Assembly (NCBI GenBank): GCA_003024985.2
Contig: PXIH01S0039937.1
Strand: one strand, 5' to 3'
Length of the DNA: 10,577 nucleotides
From: Euperipatoides rowelli
Taxonomy: Eukaryota; Onychophora; Udeonychophora; Euonychophora; Peripatopsidae
The position numbers were made by a program, and so were the translations under genes. Below are positions 1 through 7,984 of this stretch, in pieces. The notes under the pieces are model-generated. The model was not told where the DNA came from and ran no database searches. It saw only the letters and a list, made by a program, of their open reading frames with translations. Position 1 is the stretch's first letter. Every line of letters starts with the position of its first letter.

Positions 1-339
1 CAGAATATATTGTTAAGCAAAGCATTTAATCTAGGAACAAGTCCAAAGGATTTGTTCTGTAATTTACCAAAGAATTGTTTGGTAAATGACATATATATAT
101 GTTGTAATTTATTATGTCAAACTCTTATTTTAAGATGATAAGGGAATCAACCCAATTTAGTCAAAATTTCTACCTTATCAACATCTTATACAGGTACAAA
201 TTTAAGTTGAAATAAAATGCCCCCTCAAACATTCCAAGATCTCCAAATATACAAAAGAAAAGAGCACCCAAGTTGTGGCAAACTTCGACAGCATGGAACA
301 TGCACCAAAATGCTACTATAGAACCTGGCTATTCACCCA
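1..339. other. A+T-rich non-coding stretch
   Basis: No convincing reading frame, RNA gene or repeat was found here. It lies downstream of the CDK11 3' end and may be intergenic. Confidence 0.5.
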
Positions 340-404
340 CTAGCACTGTACAGTATATAGTGCACTGTATACTATATACTGTACAGAGCTAGTACAGTAT
401 ATAG
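340..404. repeat. Perfect-looking hairpin with a third repeat copy
   Basis: The left arm 340-361 and the right arm 371-392 are 22-base inverted copies with a single mismatch, separated by a 9-base loop (362-370). The core GTACAGTATATAGT appears again in direct orientation at about 392-405, so the right arm could pair with either neighbour. The arms contain TACAGTA (349-355, 393-399) and TACTGTA (377-383). The structure is seen directly. Whether it is a MITE relic, a hairpin RNA or a replication product is unknown. Confidence 0.85.
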
Positions 405-1079
405 TGTGCAGTAAAGCACACATGGAATATTTGGTTAGAAAATTGAAATTTGTCAAGGGTACTACTCTTAACAGGCATAAGGATATTAAGACAAATATTT
501 ATGTTAATCTTCATGTGATGGTACCAAGGTTTTCTATTTTTCATATTAGACAAATAGTAGTAATTCACTTAAAAATTACTTCCGACTTTAATTATTGGCA
601 ATATAATGTAACTAATAAAAATTAGTCTATTATATTAAAGTGGCTATACTGCAAGTGATGTATTTAATTATAGGCATATTGTAGTTATCATACAAAGTTT
701 TAGAACTGAGTATTTACTAAGTATAGTCATCACTAATTAATGACACATTTCATAAACAATGGTATTGGTATATAAACTCATACGATATGTTTCACATCCA
801 AGATGAAGTGAATCATTTCTTAATAAACATTTCTTCTTCTTACAGAAACAATTCGTTTTATAATCTTAACTGCTAACTATTAATAGTCAAACAATAAATA
901 ATGCTTTGTTTTCCTTTAATAGAATTAGAATATTGCAAAATTTATAATCACAGGATCTGATTTCTAAAGAAATGAAATTGTTTTGGCCAAACAAAAATAA
1001 GAAACATTTGCTATTTTCAATTTTAATCTCAGTGGATTGAAATCAGCCTTTTTTTTAATGTGCATTGGATAAATGAATA
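405..1079. other. A+T-rich non-coding stretch
   Basis: Only a short 73-codon open frame (404-625, no ATG at its start, low-complexity A/T-driven residues) is present, and it looks like chance. No other structure is supported. Confidence 0.5.
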
Positions 1080-1310
1080 CCCTTTCCACTCCAAGGACGG
1101 TATTATACCGACATTTTTACTTTACAATTTTCAATTCAACAATCATTGTTAGCCTCAAAAATGCTTTAAATTAATAACATTTATGTTCAAAGGGACTAAA
1201 ATATATTTGTTTTTAATCTTTCCAAATGATTTTTTAAAAAAAAAAAAAAATTAAAATCAGGGGATTTAAAAGAATGCAAACAAGACAATTTTCAATTGGA
1301 GTGGAAAGGG
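1080..1310. mobile_element. Candidate piggyBac-type MITE (231 bp)
   Basis: The ends are perfect 15-base inverted repeats, CCCTTTCCACTCCAA at 1080-1094 and its reverse complement at 1296-1310. The element therefore begins CCC and ends GGG. The right end is followed at once by TTAA (1311-1314), the target-site duplication of piggyBac elements. The left flank reads AATA instead of TTAA, so that copy has changed or the target call is wrong. A 13-base direct repeat, ACAATTTTCAATT, lies near each end (1124-1136 and 1285-1297), and a small palindrome sits at 1098-1110. There is no ORF, as expected of a non-autonomous element. Confidence 0.55.
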
Positions 1311-1467
1311 TTAAAATATCTTCCTAAATCAAATTTACAAAAGGACAGTCCATTTTAATTACACGTCTCCATCTAATTGCATTGACTGTCACACATTCAA
1401 TTAACAGACAGAGAGAAAACTGTTATAAGAGTGGCATGACATTATGGATAATCTAGCCTTTTTAGTT

Positions 1468-1503
1468 ATAACTGCCACTATTTAAATAAATGGTGGTAGT
1501 TAT
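1468..1503. repeat. Hairpin near the CDK11 3' end
   Basis: ATAACTGCCAC (1468-1478) and GTGGTAGTTAT (1493-1503) pair over 11 positions with one G-T/A-C mismatch around a 14-base A/T-rich loop. It lies just past the AATAAA signal used by minus-strand transcripts. A role in 3'-end formation is speculative. Confidence 0.4.
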
Positions 1504-1532
1504 GTTATAGAAATTGTTAACAAGAGACTATT

Positions 1533-1538
1533 TTTATT
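1533..1538 (-). terminator. Candidate poly(A) signal AATAAA for CDK11
   Basis: TTTATT on the plus strand reads AATAAA on the minus strand, about 245 bases after the CDK11 stop codon. This would give a 3' UTR of roughly 260-280 bases. In A/T-rich DNA such hexamers are frequent, so this is a candidate only. Confidence 0.4.
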
Positions 1539-1650
1539 TTAACAAGACAATTTAAAACAACACTCACACAAAAAACAAAGCATCACAATAGTCTATTTAT
1601 CAGCAAGTTATTTTAAAATGATAACAACAAAAATAAGTTGAGATTCTAAA

Positions 1651-1656
1651 TTTAAT
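1651..1656 (-). terminator. Alternative poly(A) signal ATTAAA
   Basis: TTTAAT on the plus strand reads ATTAAA on the minus strand, about 130 bases after the CDK11 stop. It is the commonest variant hexamer and an alternative to the signal at 1533-1538. Confidence 0.25.
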
Positions 1657-1783
1657 TTAGAATATCCCAGTACAAAATATTCCTCTCAAAAGAATAATAA
1701 TGAACTGAGAAAAAAAAAAGAGCTATTTACAATATAAACATATTTCATTTTCATAAAAATCAAAGTGTCCAAATATAGAATAT

Positions 1784-3985
1784 TTACTTTAGATTAAATC
1801 CTGGACCTACAGCAGATGATCCAAGGCTTGCTGACGTAAATCTAAATCCTTCCTTAATTACATCATCATCAACTTCCAATTGTTTAGCATATTGTTTACC
1901 ACCAGAGGGTGGCTTGGGGCTATTATTAAGTTTTCTAGGCATTTGTTCACTTTTAGCTGGCCATGTAGGAAACATAGATGGTTCAACAGGCAATGGGGAT
2001 TCTGTAAAATATTCATGTGTTAAACCCATTTCACCTGTAACACGGCGATTTGGATTATAAGTCAAAAACTGATTCATAAGATCAAAACCTACACTAGTCA
2101 ATTCAGGTCCAAACCTATTACGTAAAGTATTATAAGGATATTCAGTAAAACTCCATTTCTTTACATGAGGCAATTCATTATAGCCAGGCCAGATATTTTC
2201 ACTAGGTGTACCTAAATCTTTGAAAATTCTATTTAGTTGATCAATTTCAGATTTTCCAGGAAAAAGTGGCTTCATTGTTAAAAATTCTGCAAATATACAT
2301 CCAACAGACCACAAATCAATAGGTGTAGAATATTCTTTTATACCTAAAAGCAATTCTGGTGCTCGATACCATAAAGTGACGACAACGGGTGTGTATGGTT
2401 TTAACGGAGAACCATATTCACGAGCTAAACCAAAATCTCCAACTTTGAGAATTCCTTTATGGCTTAAAAGCAAATTAGAAGTTTTTAAATCTCTATGCAA
2501 TATCCAATTATCATGTAAATGTTGAACTGCTCTCAGTAATTGAATCATTAATGTTTTTACTTCCCCAACAAGAAAAGGCTGTTTCATTGTTTCCATTAAA
2601 CTTTTCAGATCATGTTCAACATAATCCATTACGATATATATTTTCTCCATGTTACTACCAACAACTATTTCTCTAACAGTTACAATATTTGAATGTTGAG
2701 CTTTTAATAAAGTATTAATTTCCCTTAAAGAAGTAATAGGAAAACCTTCTTTTTCCTTTTCCATTTTTAAGCGCTTCAGCGCTACAATTTCATCAGTCCG
2801 TTTATCTTTAGCTCGATATACAACACCATATGTTCCTTCTTCTATCCGATTAAGACAATGAAATTCTTCAACACATCGACAACCCTGAATAGCAGGTAGA
2901 TAAGGAGGCAACTCATTTTTGGGTTTCTGAGGAGTTTGAGATGGGGATTTACCATCATAATCATCAGAGAATGTTTCATTTCCTGTATCACTTGCATCAG
3001 ATAACTTGTCAAATTTTGAATTAGTATTACCTTTGTCTTTAAGGTCATCTTTTCCTATGTCAATCTTTTTTTCACTTTCAGCTGATTTGGTATCAGTTTC
3101 TGAATCCGAATGTTCAGATATGACAGATTTGCTTTCATCTGAATTTGAATGGTGACTACGAGAACTTTCTTCTACATGGTGACTGTGCTGAGATTTAGAA
3201 CTTTCTATTATCTGTAAATCATCATCACTGCTTATCAAAGCCTTATCACCGACAGTAATTTCTATGAAATCATCATGACCTGATTGTGAACTATTATGTC
3301 CCCCATCCCTAGAAGAACTTTTGCTATATTTAGATTCACTTTTTTGATCACTACTCCTATCTCTTGGACTGCGATCTCTTATCTTTCTCCCAAAATCATC
3401 TTGAAATTTTTCAAATTTTCTATAATCTTTGTTTTTATCCTGAGACCAGCCTTCTCTCTTTGAGAAATATAACCATTCATCATTCTGCTGCCGTCTCGAT
3501 CTATGAAGTTGGCGTTCTCCTGTAGACCTATTAATCCATTTGCGTCTTCGATCACGCTCTAGCCTTTCAAGCCTTTCTCTTTCTCGCAATGATTTTTCTC
3601 TATCCCAATCTTTCTCTCGATCTTTGTCTCTTCTATCTCGATCATCTTTAGACCAATGTCTTTTAACATCTCCTAGTCGTCTATTCTCATTTTTATGTGC
3701 CCGATTTCGTCGTTTTTCTTTGCTATTGGAATGCTTAGATTCAGACTTTGAATGGTGTTTCTCTTTTTTATTCTTTCTCTTATGACTTTTTGCTTTTTTT
3801 GATATTGGCTGAGGTGGTTTAATATCTAAAGAATCATCCAGATATTCAATTGTTTTCTTTGAACCAAAACCTTCATTTTTATCTGGAACCAATTCTCCAT
3901 CTTCACTATGTTCTCCAGATTCTTGTTCAGAATCCCGGGATTCTGCACTAGGAACTTCGGAACTGCTATGTTCGGATGCAGACAT
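1784..3985 (-). CDS. CDK11: Cyclin-dependent kinase 11 (PITSLRE kinase), 733 aa
   Basis: This is a nuclear serine/threonine kinase. In animals it partners cyclin L and acts in transcription and pre-mRNA splicing. Residues 1-360 are low-complexity: a Ser/Glu start, a Lys-rich nuclear-localisation-like block (about 63-80), a long RE/RD/RS-rich charged region (about 100-170) and a Ser/Asp/Glu tract (about 250-345) where vertebrates have a poly-Glu run. The kinase domain spans about 375-660: glycine loop GTYGVV (384-389), catalytic Lys404, the family signature PITSLRE (416-422), HRDLKTSN (497-504), DFG (517-519) and T-loop [13 protein letters not shown] (532-544). The tail keeps [10 protein letters not shown] (672-681) and ends GPGFNLK; vertebrate proteins carry one more Phe. 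All key residues are present and the frame is intact. The ATG at 3985 fits the conserved-style Ser/Glu start; no in-frame alternative is needed. The coding region has no introns, unlike the many-exon vertebrate gene. Confidence 0.97.
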   Translation of the reverse strand: MSASEHSSSEVPSAESRDSEQESGEHSEDGELVPDKNEGFGSKKTIEYLDDSLDIKPPQPISKKAKSHKRKNKKEKHHSKSESKHSNSKEKRRNRAHKNENRRLGDVKRHWSKDDRDRRDKDREKDWDREKSLRERERLERLERDRRRKWINRSTGERQLHRSRRQQNDEWLYFSKREGWSQDKNKDYRKFEKFQDDFGRKIRDRSPRDRSSDQKSESKYSKSSSRDGGHNSSQSGHDDFIEITVGDKALISSDDDLQIIESSKSQHSHHVEESSRSHHSNSDESKSVISEHSDSETDTKSAESEKKIDIGKDDLKDKGNTNSKFDKLSDASDTGNETFSDDYDGKSPSQTPQKPKNELPPYLPAIQGCRCVEEFHCLNRIEEGTYGVVYRAKDKRTDEIVALKRLKMEKEKEGFPITSLREINTLLKAQHSNIVTVREIVVGSNMEKIYIVMDYVEHDLKSLMETMKQPFLVGEVKTLMIQLLRAVQHLHDNWILHRDLKTSNLLLSHKGILKVGDFGLAREYGSPLKPYTPVVVTLWYRAPELLLGIKEYSTPIDLWSVGCIFAEFLTMKPLFPGKSEIDQLNRIFKDLGTPSENIWPGYNELPHVKKWSFTEYPYNTLRNRFGPELTSVGFDLMNQFLTYNPNRRVTGEMGLTHEYFTESPLPVEPSMFPTWPAKSEQMPRKLNNSPKPPSGGKQYAKQLEVDDDVIKEGFRFTSASLGSSAVGPGFNLK

Positions 3986-3991
3986 TGATTA

Positions 3992-4015
3992 CTATAATAG
4001 ATGACCACTTGACAT
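3992..4015 (-). other. 7-codon upstream ORF
   Basis: An ATG at 4015 opens MSSGHLL and stops at TAG (3994-3992), six bases before the CDK11 ATG. If the last 5' UTR exon begins at 4024, this would be the first AUG of that exon. The main ATG has T at -3, a weak context. A translational role is inferred from position only. Confidence 0.4.
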
Positions 4016-4024
4016 TAATAATAG

Positions 4025-4041
4025 CTGAAACAATAAAATGA
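4025..4041 (-). promoter_or_regulatory. Candidate 3' splice site in the CDK11 5' UTR
   Basis: On the minus strand the sequence is TCATTTTATTGTTTCAG, a pyrimidine-rich tract ending in AG at 4025, 39 bases before the ATG. It looks like a good acceptor, either for a cis-spliced 5' UTR intron or for spliced-leader trans-splicing. Neither can be shown from the window. Confidence 0.5.
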
Positions 4042-4063
4042 TCTCTTACATCAAGAGAGCAGT

Positions 4064-4069
4064 CACGTG
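4064..4069. promoter_or_regulatory. E-box CACGTG upstream of CDK11
   Basis: GTCACGTGG contains the palindromic bHLH-zip site CACGTG about 80 bases upstream of the CDK11 ATG. It could be a proximal promoter site if transcription begins nearby. If the acceptor at 4025 is used it would lie inside an intron. A single hexamer match is weak evidence. Confidence 0.3.
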
Positions 4070-4084
4070 GAATAAGCATTTGCT

Positions 4085-4955
4085 GATAACTCGTTTAAGT
4101 AAAGAATTTATAACCTAGATAAAGGAGAGAGAACAAATTAATCATGACAATTTTATATCATAGTACATCATTACATTTATTTTAAACAATAGGCTATTTA
4201 TGAAAAAAAAAAAGCACATTGACCTACAGTAATTAAAAGACAATCAATAATTAAAATACATCAATCAAATTAAAGTAAATTAAGAATATGTTGCTAACAA
4301 TAGATGAGTTACATTTAAAAAGCTTTTCAATGACAAATAATTATAATTAAACATATTGGTAACAATTATGTTGCAAATGAAATTTAGCATAGGCCTAATA
4401 TTAGCCTCCTACAAATATTTCAAGAATTTCTAGAAATGTGATCAGGTTTATACCATCAATATTATAGGTAGTACGGTACCACAAATTGGATTTTTAAATA
4501 TTTTTTATGTTTTAATTTCAAAGAATATTACTAAAAAAATAATTTCACTTGATTACCCCCCCCAAAAAAAAGGGGGTTTAAAAATTAAATTAACGTATAA
4601 GTCAGAGGTCATGTAAATATTTTTTTTAGGTTTGATTTGCTGATGTCATTACCAGTAAAGACTTAGCCTACCAAAAATATATGACACCTTTGGATGAAGT
4701 AACAGACATTTTCTGTTTTAACAAAAAATACTTGTTTAAAATAAAATAATAGTAGGTCTCAATGGTTGTCCTATAAATAATGGTATAATTTATTAATGTT
4801 TTTTTAAATGGCTTTGCATAATTAAAAAAAGAAAGGTTTGAAGAGCAAAATTGTTTTTATCGAGGAGTTCCGAATGGACCCCAATGAGAAAAAACAAATA
4901 ATGGCTCAAACTGTCAATCACTGCCTGAGGCAAGTTAAAATTGTTCTGTCTTTTC
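4085..4955. other. A+T-rich non-coding stretch upstream of CDK11
   Basis: No gene is seen. It contains three of the recurrent TAGGC(C)TA-type motifs (4190-4196, 4390-4397, 4664-4670), a TACAGTA (4225-4231), a TACGGTA (4472-4478), and a C8-A8-G5 homopolymer hairpin at 4556-4576. It may be the 5' UTR intron of CDK11. Confidence 0.4.
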
Positions 4956-4966
4956 TCTCACCTTTT
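4956..4966 (-). promoter_or_regulatory. Candidate 5' splice donor for a CDK11 5' UTR intron
   Basis: The minus strand reads AAAAG|GTGAGA, with the intron starting at 4961. Paired with the acceptor at 4025 it would give an intron of about 937 bases. It is the best donor I noticed between the acceptor and the CpG-richer block, but the pairing is an inference. Confidence 0.25.
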
Positions 4967-5129
4967 CGATTACAAAATAACTAAACAAATGGAATTGAGT
5001 TTATTGCCTTATTAAAGTGTATTATACAGAATGAAAGGACAACGAAAGAAAGATTATTATTTTTAATTTTGTGTTCAAATGTTATGCACATTATTTAATT
5101 TATTATCAGAGTTTAAACCAACCATGTCC

Positions 5130-5475
5130 AACCATGCGGCCATATTGAAGTTATTCTGCGGCCTTTCTGAGATGTACAGCCACCTATATATTTCGAATTT
5201 TATTACTCATAAAATTAAAAAATAAATCTTATTAAATGCAGGTGGATTTAGCGAGAAAAAAGCTGTGATGAGTAGATCATGAGTGTGTCCGATATCAGCC
5301 AATGAAAAACGCCTGAAGGTAAGCCCTTTGTATGCAGGGTACAAATTAAATTGAATAGCAATTCTGGCAGTTATATTCGCACATTCAAAGTGCATTGAGC
5401 GCCCGTATTTCAAGCGAGTATAAACTTGATTTCAAATTCCACGAAGAGATTGAAACTCTAGGCTACCGACCGATT
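5130..5475. promoter_or_regulatory. CpG-richer block with CCAAT box, possible promoter
   Basis: About a dozen CpGs fall in this stretch, while CpG is rare in the surrounding A/T-rich DNA. CAGCCAATGA (CCAAT at 5299-5303) resembles an NF-Y site. A donor-like CTGAAG|GTAAGC on the plus strand is at 5311-5322. The minus-strand open frame here (5207-5413) has no recognisable domain. The block may be the CDK11 promoter or first exon, a divergent promoter, or a more recently inserted element. Confidence 0.3.
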
Positions 5476-5609
5476 CATTATCATTAAAGGAAATAAAATA
5501 AAATATTCAGATTAATTTTTCACCTATTTTTATAAGTATGGACAACAATAGACCATTAATATTTTTTTTCAGCTCAACAAACAATTTTGGTTGGAAATAG
5601 CTGATTTAA

Positions 5610-5992
5610 ACCATAGCTTTATACAGTATTGAAGGTATTCTTAATGATAGCGTGTCCAATGTACTAATGGAAGGACAGAGAGTCCCACTAAGAGGACATT
5701 GCAAAACGGCTCTTAATCTATATTTGCTTTCTACTAGGACTGATTTTTTTTTACATAAAGGGGAATCCCCATTCTATTAGTGCCAAAAAATTAAAATATC
5801 TCCAGCAGTAATGTTTCTGTGTTTGCCATGTATTTTAATGGCAAAAATGATGGTAATGTGTGTAATAAATCAATATTTGATAGGCCTAATGAGTTTAATT
5901 ATGTTAAATGTCTTGGAACTTGTGTATTTGTAAGTAAAGGGGATTGGGTTCTTGTTAAATGGGATTTTGATAGCAAAAAAATCTCATGTTAA
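5610..5992 (+). pseudogene. Decayed protein-coding relic, unrecognised
   Basis: Two open stretches follow each other in different frames. 5610-5780 (56 codons) includes HCKTALNLYLL and FFLHKGESPFY. 5795-5992 (65 codons) ends with GDWVLVKWDFDSKKISC and a stop. Neither begins with a clear start. Codon composition is less A-run-driven than in the flanks and the residues look protein-like. The GDWVLVK segment resembles a hydrophobic/basic tail I associate loosely with DDE-transposase-derived proteins, but this is not a firm match. A TAGGCCTA (5881-5888) adds two codons in frame. Chance open frames cannot be excluded. Confidence 0.35.
5760..5770. promoter_or_regulatory. GGGGAATCCCC, kappaB-like near-palindrome
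   Basis: This 11-mer matches the high-affinity site of NF-kappaB p50/p52-type dimers and stands out in A/T-rich DNA. It lies inside a possible coding relic (the HKGESPF codons), so it may be coincidental. Confidence 0.15.
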
Positions 5993-6029
5993 AAAAAAAA
6001 TATTAGAAAAAGTAGACCTACTGTAAGCT

Positions 6030-6390
6030 AGTCATCAGCAATTAGTTGCTCTCAACAGCGTAATGAAAATGAATTATTAGATATTAGAATTATTAGGTAA
6101 TTTCCTAAAACACTATTTTAAATATTTTTAAATTTATTTTTTGAAATATTTGAAAACTTTTAATTGAGCATTTTTGCTATTTCATTTTTAATTTTACTAT
6201 TACATCAGAAGTGTAATATATTTCAATTTTTAAAAACTTTGATTTTTTTGCTAATGAGTAATATAACAGAAAAAAAAAAAAAAGTTTGAAATAAAAATAT
6301 TTTTTTAAAAACATAATCTAGAAACATTTATTTATTTTTTAAATCAATCGCATTCTTTTATTTTTTATTAAATTCATCTCTGGAAGTAAG
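6030..6390. other. Low-complexity A/T stretch
   Basis: Mostly runs of A and T with no open frame, RNA gene or repeat that I can support. Confidence 0.5.
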
Positions 6391-6538
6391 AGTACTGCTA
6401 GCAGGACATGGCTCTAAATAGAGTCCTGCTGGCAGGACTACTATATATATTTTTATACGCTATGTGTTTATCCTGCTAGTATCTTGTCCAACTGTCCTGC
6501 TGGTATTGACTACTAGCAAGACGAATCACTGGACAGTC
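6391..6538. repeat. Cluster of small palindromes on a CCTGCT(A/G)G core
   Basis: The core recurs in both orientations: CTGCTAGCAG (6395-6404, perfect palindrome), AGTCCTGC-TG-GCAGGACT (6422-6439, 8-base arms), TCCTGCTAGTA (6471-6481), GTCCTGCTGGTA (6494-6505), TACTAGCAAGAC (6511-6522) and GGACAGTC (6531-6538). A weaker relative, AGTCCCACTAAGAGGACA, is at 5681-5698. It is G/C-richer than its surroundings. It could be a MITE with internal inverted units or a multi-site binding region. Confidence 0.6.
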
Positions 6539-6670
6539 TATCATTAAATATCTCAATTAAAACATTAATAAGTACCGGTATTTATAAAATATTCATAGAT
6601 ACAAATCCACAGCAATAAATAATTATAACTAACAATTAAAAGAAGTAAAACAAGAAATAAAAACTCTGTG

Positions 6671-6960
6671 CTAATATGAATTTTCAAATGGTGAAATATT
6701 TCTGATCACTGCATTAATGTCGGCTTTAAATGAATTTAAATCAAAAAGGAATACAGAGGGTGATATTGTTCCATGTAATAATATTTCTCTTTAAAACTGG
6801 GTTAGAATGGAGTTTACTGTAACTCCTCTGTATTTTCAATGAAAATTTGTGGGCTCTTTTAGCTACTGTAAACAAGTTATTTCTACTATTCCTTATCACC
6901 ACCACCTCGATCATTTTTGAGAATTTTCTGTTTAGGCGTAAGAATTTTTTTTTTTTTAAA
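6671..6960 (-). pseudogene. C-terminal scrap of a CR1-like LINE reverse transcriptase ORF
   Basis: On the minus strand, KRNIITWNNI (near 6790-6755) is followed in a shifted frame by DLNSFKADINAVI and a stop at 6673-6671. This resembles the end of CR1-clade ORF2 proteins, where an R-V-I-N-x-W-N-x-L-P segment is followed after about ten residues by L-N-x-F-K. An upstream frame contains a DRGGGDKE that may match the R-G-H segment seen there. At least one frameshift lies between the two parts. Catalytic RT motifs would be farther upstream and are not seen. The match is by eye and short. Confidence 0.4.
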
Positions 6961-7647
6961 TCTTTCAACAAATTTTAATTTTTTTTTAAAAAACCAAATA
7001 GGCTATTTTTTTTGTAATATTTCTAATAGTTTTTTTTTTTCTAATTTATTGTGAATCGGATAAATCGATAATACTGTAGGTAATAAATAGCATTATAGAA
7101 AATTCACTGTATCAGTAATGATGTATTTTATATTTAATATAATCAACTAATATAAAATATTAGGTAAACCAATGGTCTTATTACAACCATACAAACAATA
7201 ATATAAAACCAAGCAAATACAAAAACTTAATCACTATGATTATACATACTTTCATCGTGCTCTCACAAAATTTAAAAAATATGCTTTAAAAGTGTTTTAA
7301 ATTTAGAGTTTTTATTACAATATATAGGCTTCTACTTGTTGTTTTTGAGGATCTGTAACTATATTTACCTACTACAAGTTCAGAGGAATAACTGGTTGGT
7401 CTGATTTCACTAATCTTAAAATTTGAAAGAAACACATTTGAAACAAACACTAAGAAGCGATCACTGAAGACTTAAACCCTGTGTTTAATAAGTATATATA
7501 CCTTTGGTTTTCATAGTGATGAATTCATTTACTTTTGCCTTATTTGTAATTTGATTAAATTATAAAATTTGTCAGAACATCGTTTAGATTAATTTTGTGT
7601 TATTCACAGTTAACGGAAGAAATCTCAATTATTGGTGCTAATTTTAA
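6961..7647. other. A+T-rich stretch between opposed LINE pieces
   Basis: Poly(T) runs and A/T-rich DNA without a convincing frame. It holds TAGGCTA (6999-7005) and TACTGTA (7072-7078). It could include the 5' UTR of the LINE to its right. Confidence 0.4.
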
Positions 7648-7929
7648 AATACCGGCATTCGAGAAACGTGTTTCTCATATTCGTCATTATACGTTCTTAT
7701 TGTTTCTATTGATTCTTACTGGATAATTCAACATTTACAGTATAAATTGTTGATCATGATTTGGTTAGTGTTATATTTGAATTTTGGCCTTTGTTTGGCT
7801 GAATTGTACTTCTGGCAAGATTATTGTGATACTTATAACTTTAATTCTGGTAACGTTAAGCGTGATACATCCATACTAAAGGAAAAATATAACTTGCTGA
7901 TTTACTCGTGTTTTTATAAAAAAAATTAA
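7648..7929 (+). CDS. Short ORF, unrecognised, possible LINE 5' relic
   Basis: The frame is open from 7648. The first ATG is at 7756 and would give 57 residues beginning with a hydrophobic stretch, MIWLVLYLNFGLCLA, that resembles a signal peptide, then a Tyr/Asn-rich tail ending at TAA. I recognise no family. It lies just upstream of the CR1-like ORF1 remnant and may be part of that element's 5' end or chance. Evidence for a real protein is weak. Confidence 0.2.
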   Translation, partial: NTGIRETCFSYSSLYVLIVSIDSYWIIQHLQYKLLIMIWLVLYLNFGLCLAELYFWQDYCDTYNFNSGNVKRDTSILKEKYNLLIYSCFYKKN

Positions 7930-7984
7930 ACATATTCATATATAAAAACCTAATTCCAAGAGGTATAAATTATACTTCTCTATA

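Noticed and set aside
404-625. 73-codon open frame on plus
   Set aside because: No ATG start, no domain, A/T-driven composition and surrounded by non-coding DNA.
2842-3048. Open frame within CDK11 on the minus strand, other phase
   Set aside because: It is an out-of-phase shadow of the CDK11 charged region.
3540-3785. Ser/Arg/Leu-rich frame on plus
   Set aside because: It is the antisense of the Arg/Glu/Ser codon repeats of CDK11.
3826-4008. Minus-strand frame overlapping the CDK11 start
   Set aside because: Out-of-phase shadow of the CDK11 N-terminus.
4042-4058. Small hairpin TCTCTT/AAGAGA near the E-box
   Set aside because: Six-base stem, common by chance.
4556-4576. C8-A8-G5 run that could form a hairpin
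   Set aside because: Homopolymer runs of this kind arise by slippage; no sign of function.
5207-5413. 68-codon minus-strand frame
   Set aside because: Non-ATG start and no recognisable family; more likely a by-product of the CpG-richer block, though an exon cannot be excluded.
5760-5770. NF-kappaB-like GGGGAATCCCC as a regulatory site
   Set aside because: Single site with no promoter nearby and inside a possible coding relic; kept only as a low-confidence feature.
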